From Candidatus Kapaibacterium sp. (lineage in GTDB: Bacteria; Bacteroidota; Ignavibacteria; Kapaibacteriales; UBA2268), in the NCBI GenBank assembly GCA_026418625.1, contig JAOABA010000055.1, positions 1 through 64,000 of the forward strand: 64,000 nt of DNA, in the 5' to 3' direction. The translations under genes were made by a program, and so were the position numbers. Below, piece by piece: positions 35,055 to 43,283 of this stretch (within the stretch, counting starts at the first letter, position 1; each line of letters starts with the position of its first letter). The notes beneath the pieces were generated by a model. That model ran no database searches, was not told where the DNA came from, and saw only the letters and a program-made list of their open reading frames with translations.

Positions 35055-37059
35055 AGTTGCAGTAACTACGATTGAATCATTTAGGAACTACTTAAACGGT
35101 TCAATTGAATTTGAAGACCTTCTCAAAAGAGTACGTGGAGAATTTACTCCGTCAAGGTATATGGATCTTGGTAGTGCCTTTCACGATATTCTCGAAAAAG
35201 CAGAAGAAAGATTTATTCCGGACAGAAATGTTTTCAAAGCTAAAAATGGTATTGAGTTTGATTTCGATGTAATATCTCCTTGTTATGACAGAATCATTCA
35301 AGACGCCCCGTTTGAAGTTAAGATAACAAAAGTCTATAATATTGGAGATGAAGAAGTTGAAGTAGTAGCCAAAGTTGACCAACTTTTTGGAAATTATATC
35401 ATTGAAAATAAAACCTGTTGGGGTATGTTTGATTTTGAAAGATACTTCAACTCTTGTCAATGGAAATACTATCTTGACATATTTGAGGCAGAACGAGTTT
35501 ATTACAATGTTTTCTGTTTGTCGGATAAAGCAGGTGGAATTGAACTAAGAAATATAGAACAGTTTTCATTTAATGCTTATCCAGACTTGCATGATGACCT
35601 AAATGAACTCTTAACAGATTTTGTTAAGTTTATTCATAGCCAAAAGCTCGAAGAATATTTCACTCCGGACTATAAGAGTGAGCCAAAACAACTAAAAGTT
35701 ATTCAATCATCAAATCAAATTGATTCTACAAATAATCAAAGGGACTTAGATATGAAAATCCAGAAAATCAAAATAGCAAATCTTCTTGGAATAGAAGAAT
35801 TAGAATTTGACCCCGGTAAATTTACTTTAATAGAGGGCAGAAATGGTTCGGGTAAAACATCAATCCTTGAATCTATTAAACACGCCTTAAACGGTGGTCA
35901 TGATGCAAAGCTCCTCCGAAACGGAACAGATAAAGGTGAAATTGTTCTTATTCTCGATGATGGAGTTCAACTAACCAAGACTGTTACACAAAGTAAGTCT
36001 GATGTTAAAATATTAGACAAAGATGGGAACAGAATCAATAAGCCACAAACCTATATTGACAAACTTATTGATATGTTATCAGTAAATCCTGTGCAATTTC
36101 TAACAGCAGATAAAAAGAATAGAGTTAATTATCTGCTTGAAGCGATTCCAATGAAATTAACAAAAGACCATCTTGAGAGTTCTTTAAACGGTATGAGTGG
36201 CAGGGTTCGGGATGATTTAAACGGACACGCTCTTGAAGTAATCGGCAGGATATACAAACAATTCTATGATGAAAGAACAGGTGTAAACAGAGCATTAAAA
36301 GAGAAATCTGCTACTATGACACAACTTAAAGAATCAATAGCAGAACTGAATTATTCTCCGAATGAATTGCTTGAAAAGATTAAATCTTTGGAAAATAAAA
36401 AAGGTGAAATGGAAGGTAAAAAAAGTATGTTCTTAGACCAAGCTGTTAATATCAGAATTAAGAAACTTGACAACGAAGAAGAAAGATTTCAAGATGAAAT
36501 GAACAGGCTTCGGCTCGAACACGAGAGCAGTAAACAAGAAATCTATGATTGGTTTGAAAGCCAAAAGACAGAGATTCATTCAAAGTTTGAGGATAAGTAT
36601 TTACCGCTTATTACAGAATTGTCTATGCTTCAGGAGCAACACAAACAATATCAAAACCAAGAGAAAACACGTGAATTAGTAGAGCAGTTTCACAATGAAT
36701 GTTTAATGCTTAAAGAAGAAACCGATAAGTTAAGCAGTGCTTTAACAGGATTAGATAAGCTCAAAGAAAATCTCTTAAAAGAATTACCAATTAAAGACCT
36801 TGAAATCAAAGAAGGCGAAATCTATTGCAAAGACATTGTATTCGATAAACTGAATACTGCCGAACAAGTAAAAATTGCAGTTGAAGTAGCAAAAATAAGA
36901 GCAAGCGAACTTGGAATTATTTGTGTGGACGGAATTGAACGACTTGACAAAGATACTTTTAACGAATTCAAGACAAAAGCAATTGATTCTGGATTACAGA
37001 TGATAGTTACAAAAGTAGGTGATTCTGACTTAAATATTCATACAGAACTTGTTGCATAA
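35047..37059 (+). CDS. RecB-like nuclease fused to an SbcC/RecF-like coiled-coil ATPase
   Basis: Length 670 aa from the ATG at 35047, chosen for its GGAGG seven bases upstream. Residues ~1-215 are a PD-(D/E)XK nuclease: RYMDLGSAFHDILE, VVAKVDQLFGNYIIENKT and CQWKYYLDIF. The rest is an SMC/RecF-type ATPase: IKIANLLGIEELEF, LIEGRNGSGKTSILESI, a coiled coil at about 440-590 and the end VKIAVEVAKIRASELGIICV. An internal ATG near 35751 after AAAGGGA could give the ATPase alone. It likely processes DNA ends for element recombination. Such nuclease and ATPase units are more often separate proteins. Confidence 0.8.
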   Translation: MLKVAVTTIESFRNYLNGSIEFEDLLKRVRGEFTPSRYMDLGSAFHDILEKAEERFIPDRNVFKAKNGIEFDFDVISPCYDRIIQDAPFEVKITKVYNIGDEEVEVVAKVDQLFGNYIIENKTCWGMFDFERYFNSCQWKYYLDIFEAERVYYNVFCLSDKAGGIELRNIEQFSFNAYPDLHDDLNELLTDFVKFIHSQKLEEYFTPDYKSEPKQLKVIQSSNQIDSTNNQRDLDMKIQKIKIANLLGIEELEFDPGKFTLIEGRNGSGKTSILESIKHALNGGHDAKLLRNGTDKGEIVLILDDGVQLTKTVTQSKSDVKILDKDGNRINKPQTYIDKLIDMLSVNPVQFLTADKKNRVNYLLEAIPMKLTKDHLESSLNGMSGRVRDDLNGHALEVIGRIYKQFYDERTGVNRALKEKSATMTQLKESIAELNYSPNELLEKIKSLENKKGEMEGKKSMFLDQAVNIRIKKLDNEEERFQDEMNRLRLEHESSKQEIYDWFESQKTEIHSKFEDKYLPLITELSMLQEQHKQYQNQEKTRELVEQFHNECLMLKEETDKLSSALTGLDKLKENLLKELPIKDLEIKEGEIYCKDIVFDKLNTAEQVKIAVEVAKIRASELGIICVDGIERLDKDTFNEFKTKAIDSGLQMIVTKVGDSDLNIHTELVA

Positions 37060-37068
37060 TGAATGATT

Positions 37069-37126
37069 GCCCGGCTATTTTAGGTATATTCTTCCTCTTA
37101 TATGCCATTCCCCCAAATAGTCGGGC
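37069..37126 (+). terminator. Hairpin after the nuclease-ATPase gene
   Basis: GCCCGGCTATTT (37069-37080) pairs with AAATAGTCGGGC (37115-37126), 12 pairs with one G-U, a 34-base loop and TGTTATTT after. It lies between two operon segments and may lower downstream expression. Confidence 0.55.
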
Positions 37127-37150
37127 TGTTATTTAATAATGGAGAAAACT

Positions 37151-37756
37151 ATGGAAAATATAGAATCATTAAAAATTAAACTAAGCATCAATAAGAATAT
37201 GCTTAACAAGGCAAATCCTTCAACTTATGGTTGGAGAAACATAGAATATACAGGTCAAGAACTCGCAAGCCATATTCAAAAGGGCTTAGCATTTTCTCCA
37301 GGTATATTAAGAGCAAATGCTAATGGTAGGAAACCTTCAATAAAGGACATTGATTCGGCACAAATTCTTGCTATCGACATTGATAATGATATAAAATCTT
37401 ATAACAATGTTACTAAGAAATATGATAAAAGAATTAAGTCCAAAGAAGAAGGATATATAACATATGAAGAAGCTCTTATAGACCAATTTGTGATGGAGAA
37501 TGCACTTTTTGTTTATACCACACCAAGCCATCAAGAACTGTTTAATAGGTTTAGAATTGTCTTCATAATAGAACAGTTTATCAATAATGCAGAAGTTTAC
37601 AGAAATGCAATAACACCACTGATAGAGAGATTTGGTGGCGATAAATCTTGTTCTAATATTGACAGACTATTTTACGGTAATAGTAATTGCCGTTTAGAAT
37701 ATTTTGGCAATATCTTAAATCAAGATTTTGTAATAAATAACCAGTTAATGTTATGA
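37151..37756 (+). CDS. AEP-like (primase-polymerase) domain protein
   Basis: Length 201 aa from the ATG at 37151, chosen because GGAG lies seven bases before it; an ATG at 37139 adds four residues. The acidic pair in AQILAIDIDND, then ALFVYTTPSHQELFNRFRIV and GGDKSCSNIDRLFYGN follow the N-terminal pattern of archaeo-eukaryotic primase-polymerase proteins of mobile elements. The family makes primers or extends DNA. At 201 aa it lacks a helicase part, which a later gene supplies. The call rests on short motifs. Confidence 0.5.
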   Translation: MENIESLKIKLSINKNMLNKANPSTYGWRNIEYTGQELASHIQKGLAFSPGILRANANGRKPSIKDIDSAQILAIDIDNDIKSYNNVTKKYDKRIKSKEEGYITYEEALIDQFVMENALFVYTTPSHQELFNRFRIVFIIEQFINNAEVYRNAITPLIERFGGDKSCSNIDRLFYGNSNCRLEYFGNILNQDFVINNQLML

Positions 37757-38712
37757 AAGAAGCATATTATTTTTCTCACGACACAAATGCAAGGAATGAT
37801 GAAAAGATCCTATGCCTTAGAGCTGACTACGGTATCACCGGTTATGGTGCTTTTTGGATATTGATTGAAATGATGTTTGAAAATCAGGACACTCAATTAA
37901 GCCATAAGCACGTAAAAGGTATTGCCTATAGTTTGAATATGGAAGTAGAACTTCTTACCAATATCATCAATTCTTGCGTTGAATACGGTCTGTTTGTTAG
38001 TGATGGAGATAATTTCTGGAGTGAATCACTTCGCACAAGGAAAGGCACATACATTAACAAACGGGAAAAGAAAGTTGAAGCAGGTCTCAAAAGTGCTGAA
38101 GCAAGAAGACTGAAAGCATTAGAAAACTCAGAACAAACTTCCAATTTTGCAGAACAAGATAGTAATCTTGCTCAAACAAACGGCAATTATGCTAAAGCAT
38201 TGTTAGAGCAAAATAGTAACACTTCTGATGTTATGTTTGAACAAAACTTGAACAGTGTTTCAACAGAACTTAACAGCGAGCCAACAAAAAGCAACAAATT
38301 AAAGGAAATTAAAGTAAAAGAAAAAGAAATATTTAATTCTTCTCCTCCGAAATCGGAGATTTCGGAAGAAGGAAAGGAATATGCAAACTTTTTCAAGGGG
38401 CTTTTGCCACCCACTCAAAAGGTTACTGAAGCAGATTTGAAAAATTGGGCGGATACTTTCGACAAACTTGTGAGGATTGACAAGCGTTCAATGGATGAAG
38501 TCTATCAAGTAACCGAATGGGCAAGGAAAGATTCTTTCTGGGGTGAACAAGGTAATTTTCTTTCTGCTTGCAAGTTACGAAATAAGTCGAAAGATGGGGT
38601 TCTTTACTATGACATATTTCTACAAAAATTTAATCAAGAAAGGAGTAGGAATAATGGCACAAACTCAGGACAACAAATCCAAAGGCCTGATTGGATTAAA
38701 GCAAAAGAATGA
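37753..38712 (+). CDS. DUF4373 (Lin1244/Lin1753-like) replication protein
   Basis: Length 319 aa. The N-terminal ~100 residues (YYFSHDTNARNDEKILCLRA, GYGAFWILIEMMFEN, VEYGLFVSDGDNFWSE) match DUF4373, a winged-helix domain found at the start of phage replication initiators. A basic linker and a low-complexity Asn/Gln/Ser-rich middle follow, then a C-terminal helical part (WADTFDKLVRIDKRSMDEVY) like DnaD-type loader domains. ATGA coupling to the previous gene. It probably loads the primase-helicase at the element's origin. Confidence 0.75.
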   Translation: MKEAYYFSHDTNARNDEKILCLRADYGITGYGAFWILIEMMFENQDTQLSHKHVKGIAYSLNMEVELLTNIINSCVEYGLFVSDGDNFWSESLRTRKGTYINKREKKVEAGLKSAEARRLKALENSEQTSNFAEQDSNLAQTNGNYAKALLEQNSNTSDVMFEQNLNSVSTELNSEPTKSNKLKEIKVKEKEIFNSSPPKSEISEEGKEYANFFKGLLPPTQKVTEADLKNWADTFDKLVRIDKRSMDEVYQVTEWARKDSFWGEQGNFLSACKLRNKSKDGVLYYDIFLQKFNQERSRNNGTNSGQQIQRPDWIKAKE

Positions 38713-38950
38713 ATTCTTGGCAATTATGGATTCACTTTTCCCAGACCAAGATTTGCTTAACGTGAGCAGTAAGTTTCGGAAAAAGGCAGATTTCACTTTT
38801 GAACTTATGCAAAAACAAAATTGGACTCAAGAAGAATTTGAAAAAACTATGCTTGAATTTTCAATGAAATGGGCTTATAATTCTTGGATGCCTGCTAATG
38901 TTCTTGAATTCAAAAAGAAGTTGTTCGCTGATAATGATATGGTGATTTGA
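38654..38950 (+). CDS. Hypothetical protein overlapping the replication gene end
   Basis: Length 98 aa from the ATG at 38654, chosen because AAAGGAGTAGGA lies just before it. It overlaps the end of the DUF4373 gene by 59 bases in another frame. Helical sequence (NWTQEEFEKTMLEFSMKWAY) with no recognised family. It may be a helicase-loader partner by position. Confidence 0.6.
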   Translation: MAQTQDNKSKGLIGLKQKNEFLAIMDSLFPDQDLLNVSSKFRKKADFTFELMQKQNWTQEEFEKTMLEFSMKWAYNSWMPANVLEFKKKLFADNDMVI

Positions 38951-39159
38951 TGAAAGCTGTTCAAACAAAAGCACAAAAGTATATCGAAATTGATGGTCTT
39001 TACCAGGGCAAACTGTTCTTTGGTATTGACTTCTATGAATATGAAGAGCGTGCGGCTATACTTGAATTTGATTTCGGAGTTGAATTCAAAGAAGCCGCAA
39101 GGCTCTCTTTTAACGAATTAATTAAAAAATATGCATATTTGAAAGGAAAAATAAAATGA
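38950..39159 (+). CDS. Small hypothetical protein
   Basis: Length 69 aa from the ATG at 38950, which overlaps the previous stop. Contains KYIEIDGLYQGKLFFGIDF and a helical end. No family recognised; its start and stop are both coupled to its neighbours. Confidence 0.6.
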   Translation: MKAVQTKAQKYIEIDGLYQGKLFFGIDFYEYEERAAILEFDFGVEFKEAARLSFNELIKKYAYLKGKIK

Positions 39160-39395
39160 TTAAGATAACTGGATTATATAAATCAATATCTAAAAAGGGC
39201 GATACTTTCTTATCAGGTAAAACAATTGACGGAGTTAAATACTTTGTTTTCAAGAATAACAAGAAGAAAGATAACCACCCTGATTATAACTTGTATATGG
39301 AAGACAATGACACAAATCCGCCAAAACCTAAAATCGAAACAACTGATGATTTTCTAAATCAACAAGTAGATTCTGATGATGACTTACCCTTTTAG
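39156..39395 (+). CDS. Small DUF736-like protein with an SSB-type acidic C-terminal tail
   Basis: Length 79 aa. The front (ITGLYKSISKKGDTFLSG, then VFKNNKKKDNHPDYNLYM) resembles small phage/plasmid beta-barrel proteins. The last residues, DSDDDLPF, reproduce the acidic tip of single-stranded DNA-binding proteins (DDDIPF), which docks SSB partners such as primase and exonucleases. It sits directly before the primase-helicase gene. I infer an SSB-like or SSB-mimic role; a complete OB-fold is not evident in so short a protein. Confidence 0.6.
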   Translation: MIKITGLYKSISKKGDTFLSGKTIDGVKYFVFKNNKKKDNHPDYNLYMEDNDTNPPKPKIETTDDFLNQQVDSDDDLPF

Positions 39396-39406
39396 GAGAA
39401 AACACT

Positions 39407-41215
39407 ATGTCGGCTAAATTTGAAGATTTTGGTGTATATGGAATAGACAAAAACAGATTTGGAGAGCAAAGAACAACCTGTCCTAAATGTTCTTCAACTC
39501 GAAAAGCTACTCATAAGAATATTAAGTGCCTTTCGGTAAATCCCGACAAAGGAACTTGGTTCTGTCATCATTGCGGTTATTCGGGTGGTTTATTTGAAAA
39601 GAAAGAAGTAAAGTATTTCTTACCTAAACCTGTTTCAACTAATGCCATATCTCCAACAGATAAGGTCTATGATTGGTTTACTTCTCGAAAAATAACTAAA
39701 GAAGTTATCAATAGAAATAAAATCACTATTGAAAAAGTATTCTTATCTCAATTAGGCAAAGAAGATTGGTGTATATGTTTCAATTACTATGTTGGTGAAA
39801 TTCTTACTAACATCAAATACAGAAATTCTCAAAAAGTATTTCAACAAGTAAAAGGTGGCTCGAAGGTTTTCTACAAGCTAAATGACTTGGAGAATCAAAC
39901 CGACTGTATTATAACCGAAGGAGAAATTGATGCTCTATCATTTGAAGTTGCAGGATTTCATAATGCAGTTTCAGTTCCAGATGGAGGTATCAATCCTGAA
40001 GTAAAACAAATTCAGACAAAACTTGATTATTTGGACAATTGTTCTGAATATTTCAAGAATATGCACAGAATATATTTGGCTACTGATTCTGATGCTCCTG
40101 GAATAAGACTTCGTGAAGAGTTGGCAAGAAGGCTTGGAAAGTCAAGATGTTGGATTGTTCGCTATCCTAATGGTTGCAAAGATGCAAATGATGTTTTAGT
40201 GAAGTATGGTTCTAATAAGCTCAAAGATTGCATAAATAATGCAGAACTTTATCCAATTGAAGGCATTCATTATGCAAATGACCGCCGTGATGAACTCAAA
40301 GACTTATACGATAATGGATTTCCAAATGGTGCGAAGTCAGGATATTCAAACCTTGATGAACTTATTACTTTCTACGGTTCTCAATTGACTATTATTACAG
40401 GAATTCCATCACACGGAAAAAGTAATTTTATGGATCAGTTGATGATTAAACTGGCAATTAACCATAATTGGCGTTGGGGCATTTTTTCACCTGAAAACTC
40501 TACCATTGAAATTCATTTATTACGGCTAATTGAGATTTTGGTTGGCAAACCATTTCTAAAAGATTATAACAACCGAATGACCTTTGATGAAGTGGAAACT
40601 GCACGTGATTTTATCAATGACCATACTTATTTCATTTTGCCTGATAATGAAGAATATCGTTTGGAGAGGATTCTTGAAGCTGCAAGTGGTTTAGTTTTGA
40701 AACATGGTATCAAAGGTTTAATACTCGACCCTTGGAACACTCTTGAGCATCAATACGGCAGTGATTCTGAAACTATATACACAGGCAAGGTACTGAATCA
40801 ATTGAAGTATTTTGCAAGGATTCACGATATTCATCTATTCTTGGTGGCACACCCACGTAAAATGGCACGCAAGAAAGACAGCAAACTTTTTGAAGTACCA
40901 ACTCTTTATGATATTTCTGGGTCTGCTAATTGGTTCAATATTGCCGATAATGGTATGGTAGTTTATCGGCAGTTCTCCGAAGATTTTACTGAAAGCTATC
41001 CAATTGTTTATGTGCAAAAAGTAAAACATAAGTTTATCGGTAAGACTGGATTTGCTAAGTTTGATTTCGATGTTTCCTGCCAAAGATATATTGAAAAGGA
41101 CAGGCACAACATTAAAAATGAACTTGATGCTTATGTTGATATATGTCCAGGAGGATATCCAAGTTCTTGGATGAATGACTGGGAAAATAAGAATGATGAT
41201 GATGTTGGGTTCTAA
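39407..41215 (+). CDS. T7 gp4-like primase-helicase (zinc finger + TOPRIM + DnaB-type helicase)
   Basis: Length 602 aa. A zinc ribbon (CPKC at about 25-28, CHHCGYSGG near 53-59), a TOPRIM domain (CIITEGEIDALSFE, IYLATDSDAPGI) and a DnaB-like RecA-fold helicase (ITGIPSHGKSNFMDQL, GLILDPWNTLEHQ, FLVAHPRKM) in the order of phage T7 gp4 and Twinkle. It should unwind and prime the element's DNA. AGGAGAAAACACT precedes the ATG. It is the last large replication gene and is followed by a hairpin. Confidence 0.9.
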   Translation: MSAKFEDFGVYGIDKNRFGEQRTTCPKCSSTRKATHKNIKCLSVNPDKGTWFCHHCGYSGGLFEKKEVKYFLPKPVSTNAISPTDKVYDWFTSRKITKEVINRNKITIEKVFLSQLGKEDWCICFNYYVGEILTNIKYRNSQKVFQQVKGGSKVFYKLNDLENQTDCIITEGEIDALSFEVAGFHNAVSVPDGGINPEVKQIQTKLDYLDNCSEYFKNMHRIYLATDSDAPGIRLREELARRLGKSRCWIVRYPNGCKDANDVLVKYGSNKLKDCINNAELYPIEGIHYANDRRDELKDLYDNGFPNGAKSGYSNLDELITFYGSQLTIITGIPSHGKSNFMDQLMIKLAINHNWRWGIFSPENSTIEIHLLRLIEILVGKPFLKDYNNRMTFDEVETARDFINDHTYFILPDNEEYRLERILEAASGLVLKHGIKGLILDPWNTLEHQYGSDSETIYTGKVLNQLKYFARIHDIHLFLVAHPRKMARKKDSKLFEVPTLYDISGSANWFNIADNGMVVYRQFSEDFTESYPIVYVQKVKHKFIGKTGFAKFDFDVSCQRYIEKDRHNIKNELDAYVDICPGGYPSSWMNDWENKNDDDVGF

Positions 41216-41237
41216 TTTGAACTCTTCTCAAATCAGT

Positions 41238-41265
41238 GACTGGCAGACCTAAAGTTCTGTCAGTC
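41238..41265 (+). terminator. Hairpin after the primase-helicase gene
   Basis: GACTGGCAGA (41238-41247) pairs with TCTGTCAGTC (41256-41265), ten pairs with one G-U, loop of eight. No long T run follows, so it may be a weak terminator or an RNA-stability element. Confidence 0.45.
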
Positions 41266-41307
41266 TTAGTATGGAATAATCTTTAATAAAATAAATGGAA
41301 TTAAATT

Positions 41308-41607
41308 ATGAGAAATGAAGATATTATAGAATTGCTTGAAGAACAGGATTTGCCTGAGCATTTCCAAATTGTTGCCGAAACTTGTGGAATTGAAACTGCA
41401 AGAATTCTTATCAAAGAACTGGGTGGAATTACTGTTAGTATTCCAATGGTGAATTCTTTACGCTCTTTGATTGAACGTTATATAAAAGAAAACATAAAAG
41501 AGATACCAATTAAGAAAATCGCAAGGGAACTTGGAATGAATGAAAGAGCTGTAGCAAATATAATGAGAAAGAAAAGCTTAAAAATAGACAACGGAAAAAA
41601 GTTTTAA
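41308..41607 (+). CDS. Mor-like transcription activator
   Basis: Length 99 aa. DLPEHFQIVAETCGIETARI, ELGGITVSIP and a C-terminal helix-turn-helix (IPIKKIARELGMNERAVANI) follow the Mor/C activator family of Mu-like phages, where Mor switches on middle transcription. Here no Mu-like middle or late genes follow; the next genes are metal-efflux genes. A decayed copy of the same domain lies at 56645-56850. Confidence 0.8.
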   Translation: MRNEDIIELLEEQDLPEHFQIVAETCGIETARILIKELGGITVSIPMVNSLRSLIERYIKENIKEIPIKKIARELGMNERAVANIMRKKSLKIDNGKKF

Positions 41608-41647
41608 CTTCTGAAATATTTATTTTTTTGGTTCGTCTTTATAAACT

Positions 41648-41965
41648 ATGAAAAAAGTAGCCTTTATATTGCTTTTAATTATAGGATTCTTGTTTTTGCA
41701 CTCAGAAACTGGAATCTTGAAAGATTGTGCAGACCATCATGAAGGACATGATGTTTGCTCTATTTTTCAAAATTCAGATAATATAAGGACATCATCATTC
41801 GGAGCATTTCATAACATAGAAAAAATACTATCTACTGCATTTTTAGAACCTTTAATTAGTAAATGCAATCATGATATTATCCACATAGAAAAAAATTCTG
41901 ATTTATCCCCCCATAGACTAAAGAAAAAAAAGTTAATACACTTTCTAAACTCACTCATTATTTAG
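41648..41965 (+). CDS. Small exported His/Cys-containing protein upstream of the RND pump
   Basis: Length 105 aa with an N-terminal signal (AFILLLIIGFLFLHS). Several potential metal ligands follow (DCADHHEGHDVC, then KCNHDIIHIE) and a Lys-rich C-terminus. It is the first gene of the efflux cluster. The pattern suggests a periplasmic metal-binding or sensing accessory; no named family is recognised. Confidence 0.6.
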   Translation: MKKVAFILLLIIGFLFLHSETGILKDCADHHEGHDVCSIFQNSDNIRTSSFGAFHNIEKILSTAFLEPLISKCNHDIIHIEKNSDLSPHRLKKKKLIHFLNSLII

Positions 41966-42017
41966 TAGTTTTTCCACTTTTAAACTTTAATAATTTTTAA
42001 AATTTACAGGAGAAAAA

Positions 42018-43268
42018 ATGAGATATCTTTTTGTCTTGTTCTTAATTTGCTTTACGTTAAGCAATACATTAGGACAAGAAAATAAAAATAAGAGTTTAAC
42101 TCTAAAAGAAGCTATTGAAATTGGTTTAAAGAACCATCCTGACATAAAGGCAGCAATAGCAAATATAACAGCTTCAAAAGGACGTTATTGGAGTGGAATT
42201 TCCTTACCTCAACCGGAGATTGTTTACGACAATCAATTTATCTCAGCAAATAAGGGTTTAGGAAATGAAAGAACTCTATCAATTTCACAATCTTTTGAGT
42301 TCCCTTCAATTTACTTTTTAAAAGGGAGTAAATACTCTAAAGCTGAAGAGATTACTTATTTTCAGCTCAAACTTATTGAGAGAAATCTCACTACTAAAAT
42401 AAAGACTGCATACTATAAAGTACTTGCAAAACAAAATCAATTAAAAATAGCCGAAGAAAATCTATTAATAACAGAAGACTTCTTAAAAAAATCAGAAATA
42501 AGACAAAATGTCGGTGAAGGTACCAACTTAGAAAGACTTACTGCAAAAGTTCAATTTTCTGAAGCACAAAACAACTTAGAAATTTCAAAAAATGAACTAA
42601 AAACTGCATTTGCAGAATTGAATTATACTCTTGGATTTGGAAATCAAACAATAGATTCCGTATATTCTTTGCAAGATTCTTTACATTTTGTTGACTACTC
42701 ATTAAATACGAGTCAATTCAATAAAATATTTGAAATAAATAATCCACAAATTAAGATTGCCGAGATTAATTATGATATATCAAACGTAGAAAAAAGTCTT
42801 GCTGTATCTTCTTATTTACCAAAAATAAATCTTGCATATTTATCTCAAACACTTGACAATAAAAGTGGATTCCATGGCTTTAATGTTGGTGTATCTGTTC
42901 CACTTTGGTTTATGTTTGAACAGAATGGCAAAATTCAAGAAGCAAGTGCAAATCAGTCAATTTCTGAAAATATTCTTCAATTAACTAAGAACGATATTTC
43001 AATAAATTTGAAAAATTCAATAACTGACTACGAGAACAACCTCAGACAAGTTAAACTTTATTTGGAGGACATTCTGCCACAATCGGAAGAAATTTTCAGA
43101 ACTGCTTCAAAAAGTTACGAGGTAGGTGAATTAACCTATCTTGAATATTTGCAAGCTAAGCAAACTTTGAATATTTCAAAGAATAACTACAATAATGCCA
43201 TCTTTAATTACTATCAATCCATATTTAAGATTGAAGAAATTGTTGGACAAAATATAACAAATAAATAA
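42018..43268 (+). CDS. CusC-type outer-membrane efflux protein (TolC family)
   Basis: Length 416 aa. A signal peptide (LFVLFLICFTLSNTLG) then a TolC-type protein: SLTLKEAIEIGLKNHPDI, long helices, and a repeated second half with SKSYEVGELTYLEYLQAKQT. It forms the outer-membrane channel of the tripartite pump encoded with the next two genes. CAGGAGAAAAA precedes the ATG. Confidence 0.85.
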   Translation: MRYLFVLFLICFTLSNTLGQENKNKSLTLKEAIEIGLKNHPDIKAAIANITASKGRYWSGISLPQPEIVYDNQFISANKGLGNERTLSISQSFEFPSIYFLKGSKYSKAEEITYFQLKLIERNLTTKIKTAYYKVLAKQNQLKIAEENLLITEDFLKKSEIRQNVGEGTNLERLTAKVQFSEAQNNLEISKNELKTAFAELNYTLGFGNQTIDSVYSLQDSLHFVDYSLNTSQFNKIFEINNPQIKIAEINYDISNVEKSLAVSSYLPKINLAYLSQTLDNKSGFHGFNVGVSVPLWFMFEQNGKIQEASANQSISENILQLTKNDISINLKNSITDYENNLRQVKLYLEDILPQSEEIFRTASKSYEVGELTYLEYLQAKQTLNISKNNYNNAIFNYYQSIFKIEEIVGQNITNK

Positions 43269-43283
43269 GTAAAGGAGAAATAA

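Noticed and set aside
35152-35460. Leftward frame inside the nuclease-ATPase gene
   Set aside because: No ribosome site, no family resemblance, and it lies fully inside a well-supported coding region.
38543-38653. Longer N-terminus for the protein ending at 38950
   Set aside because: The extension lies inside the DUF4373 gene in another frame. The ATG at 38654 has a strong AAAGGAGTAGGA site and gives a better protein.
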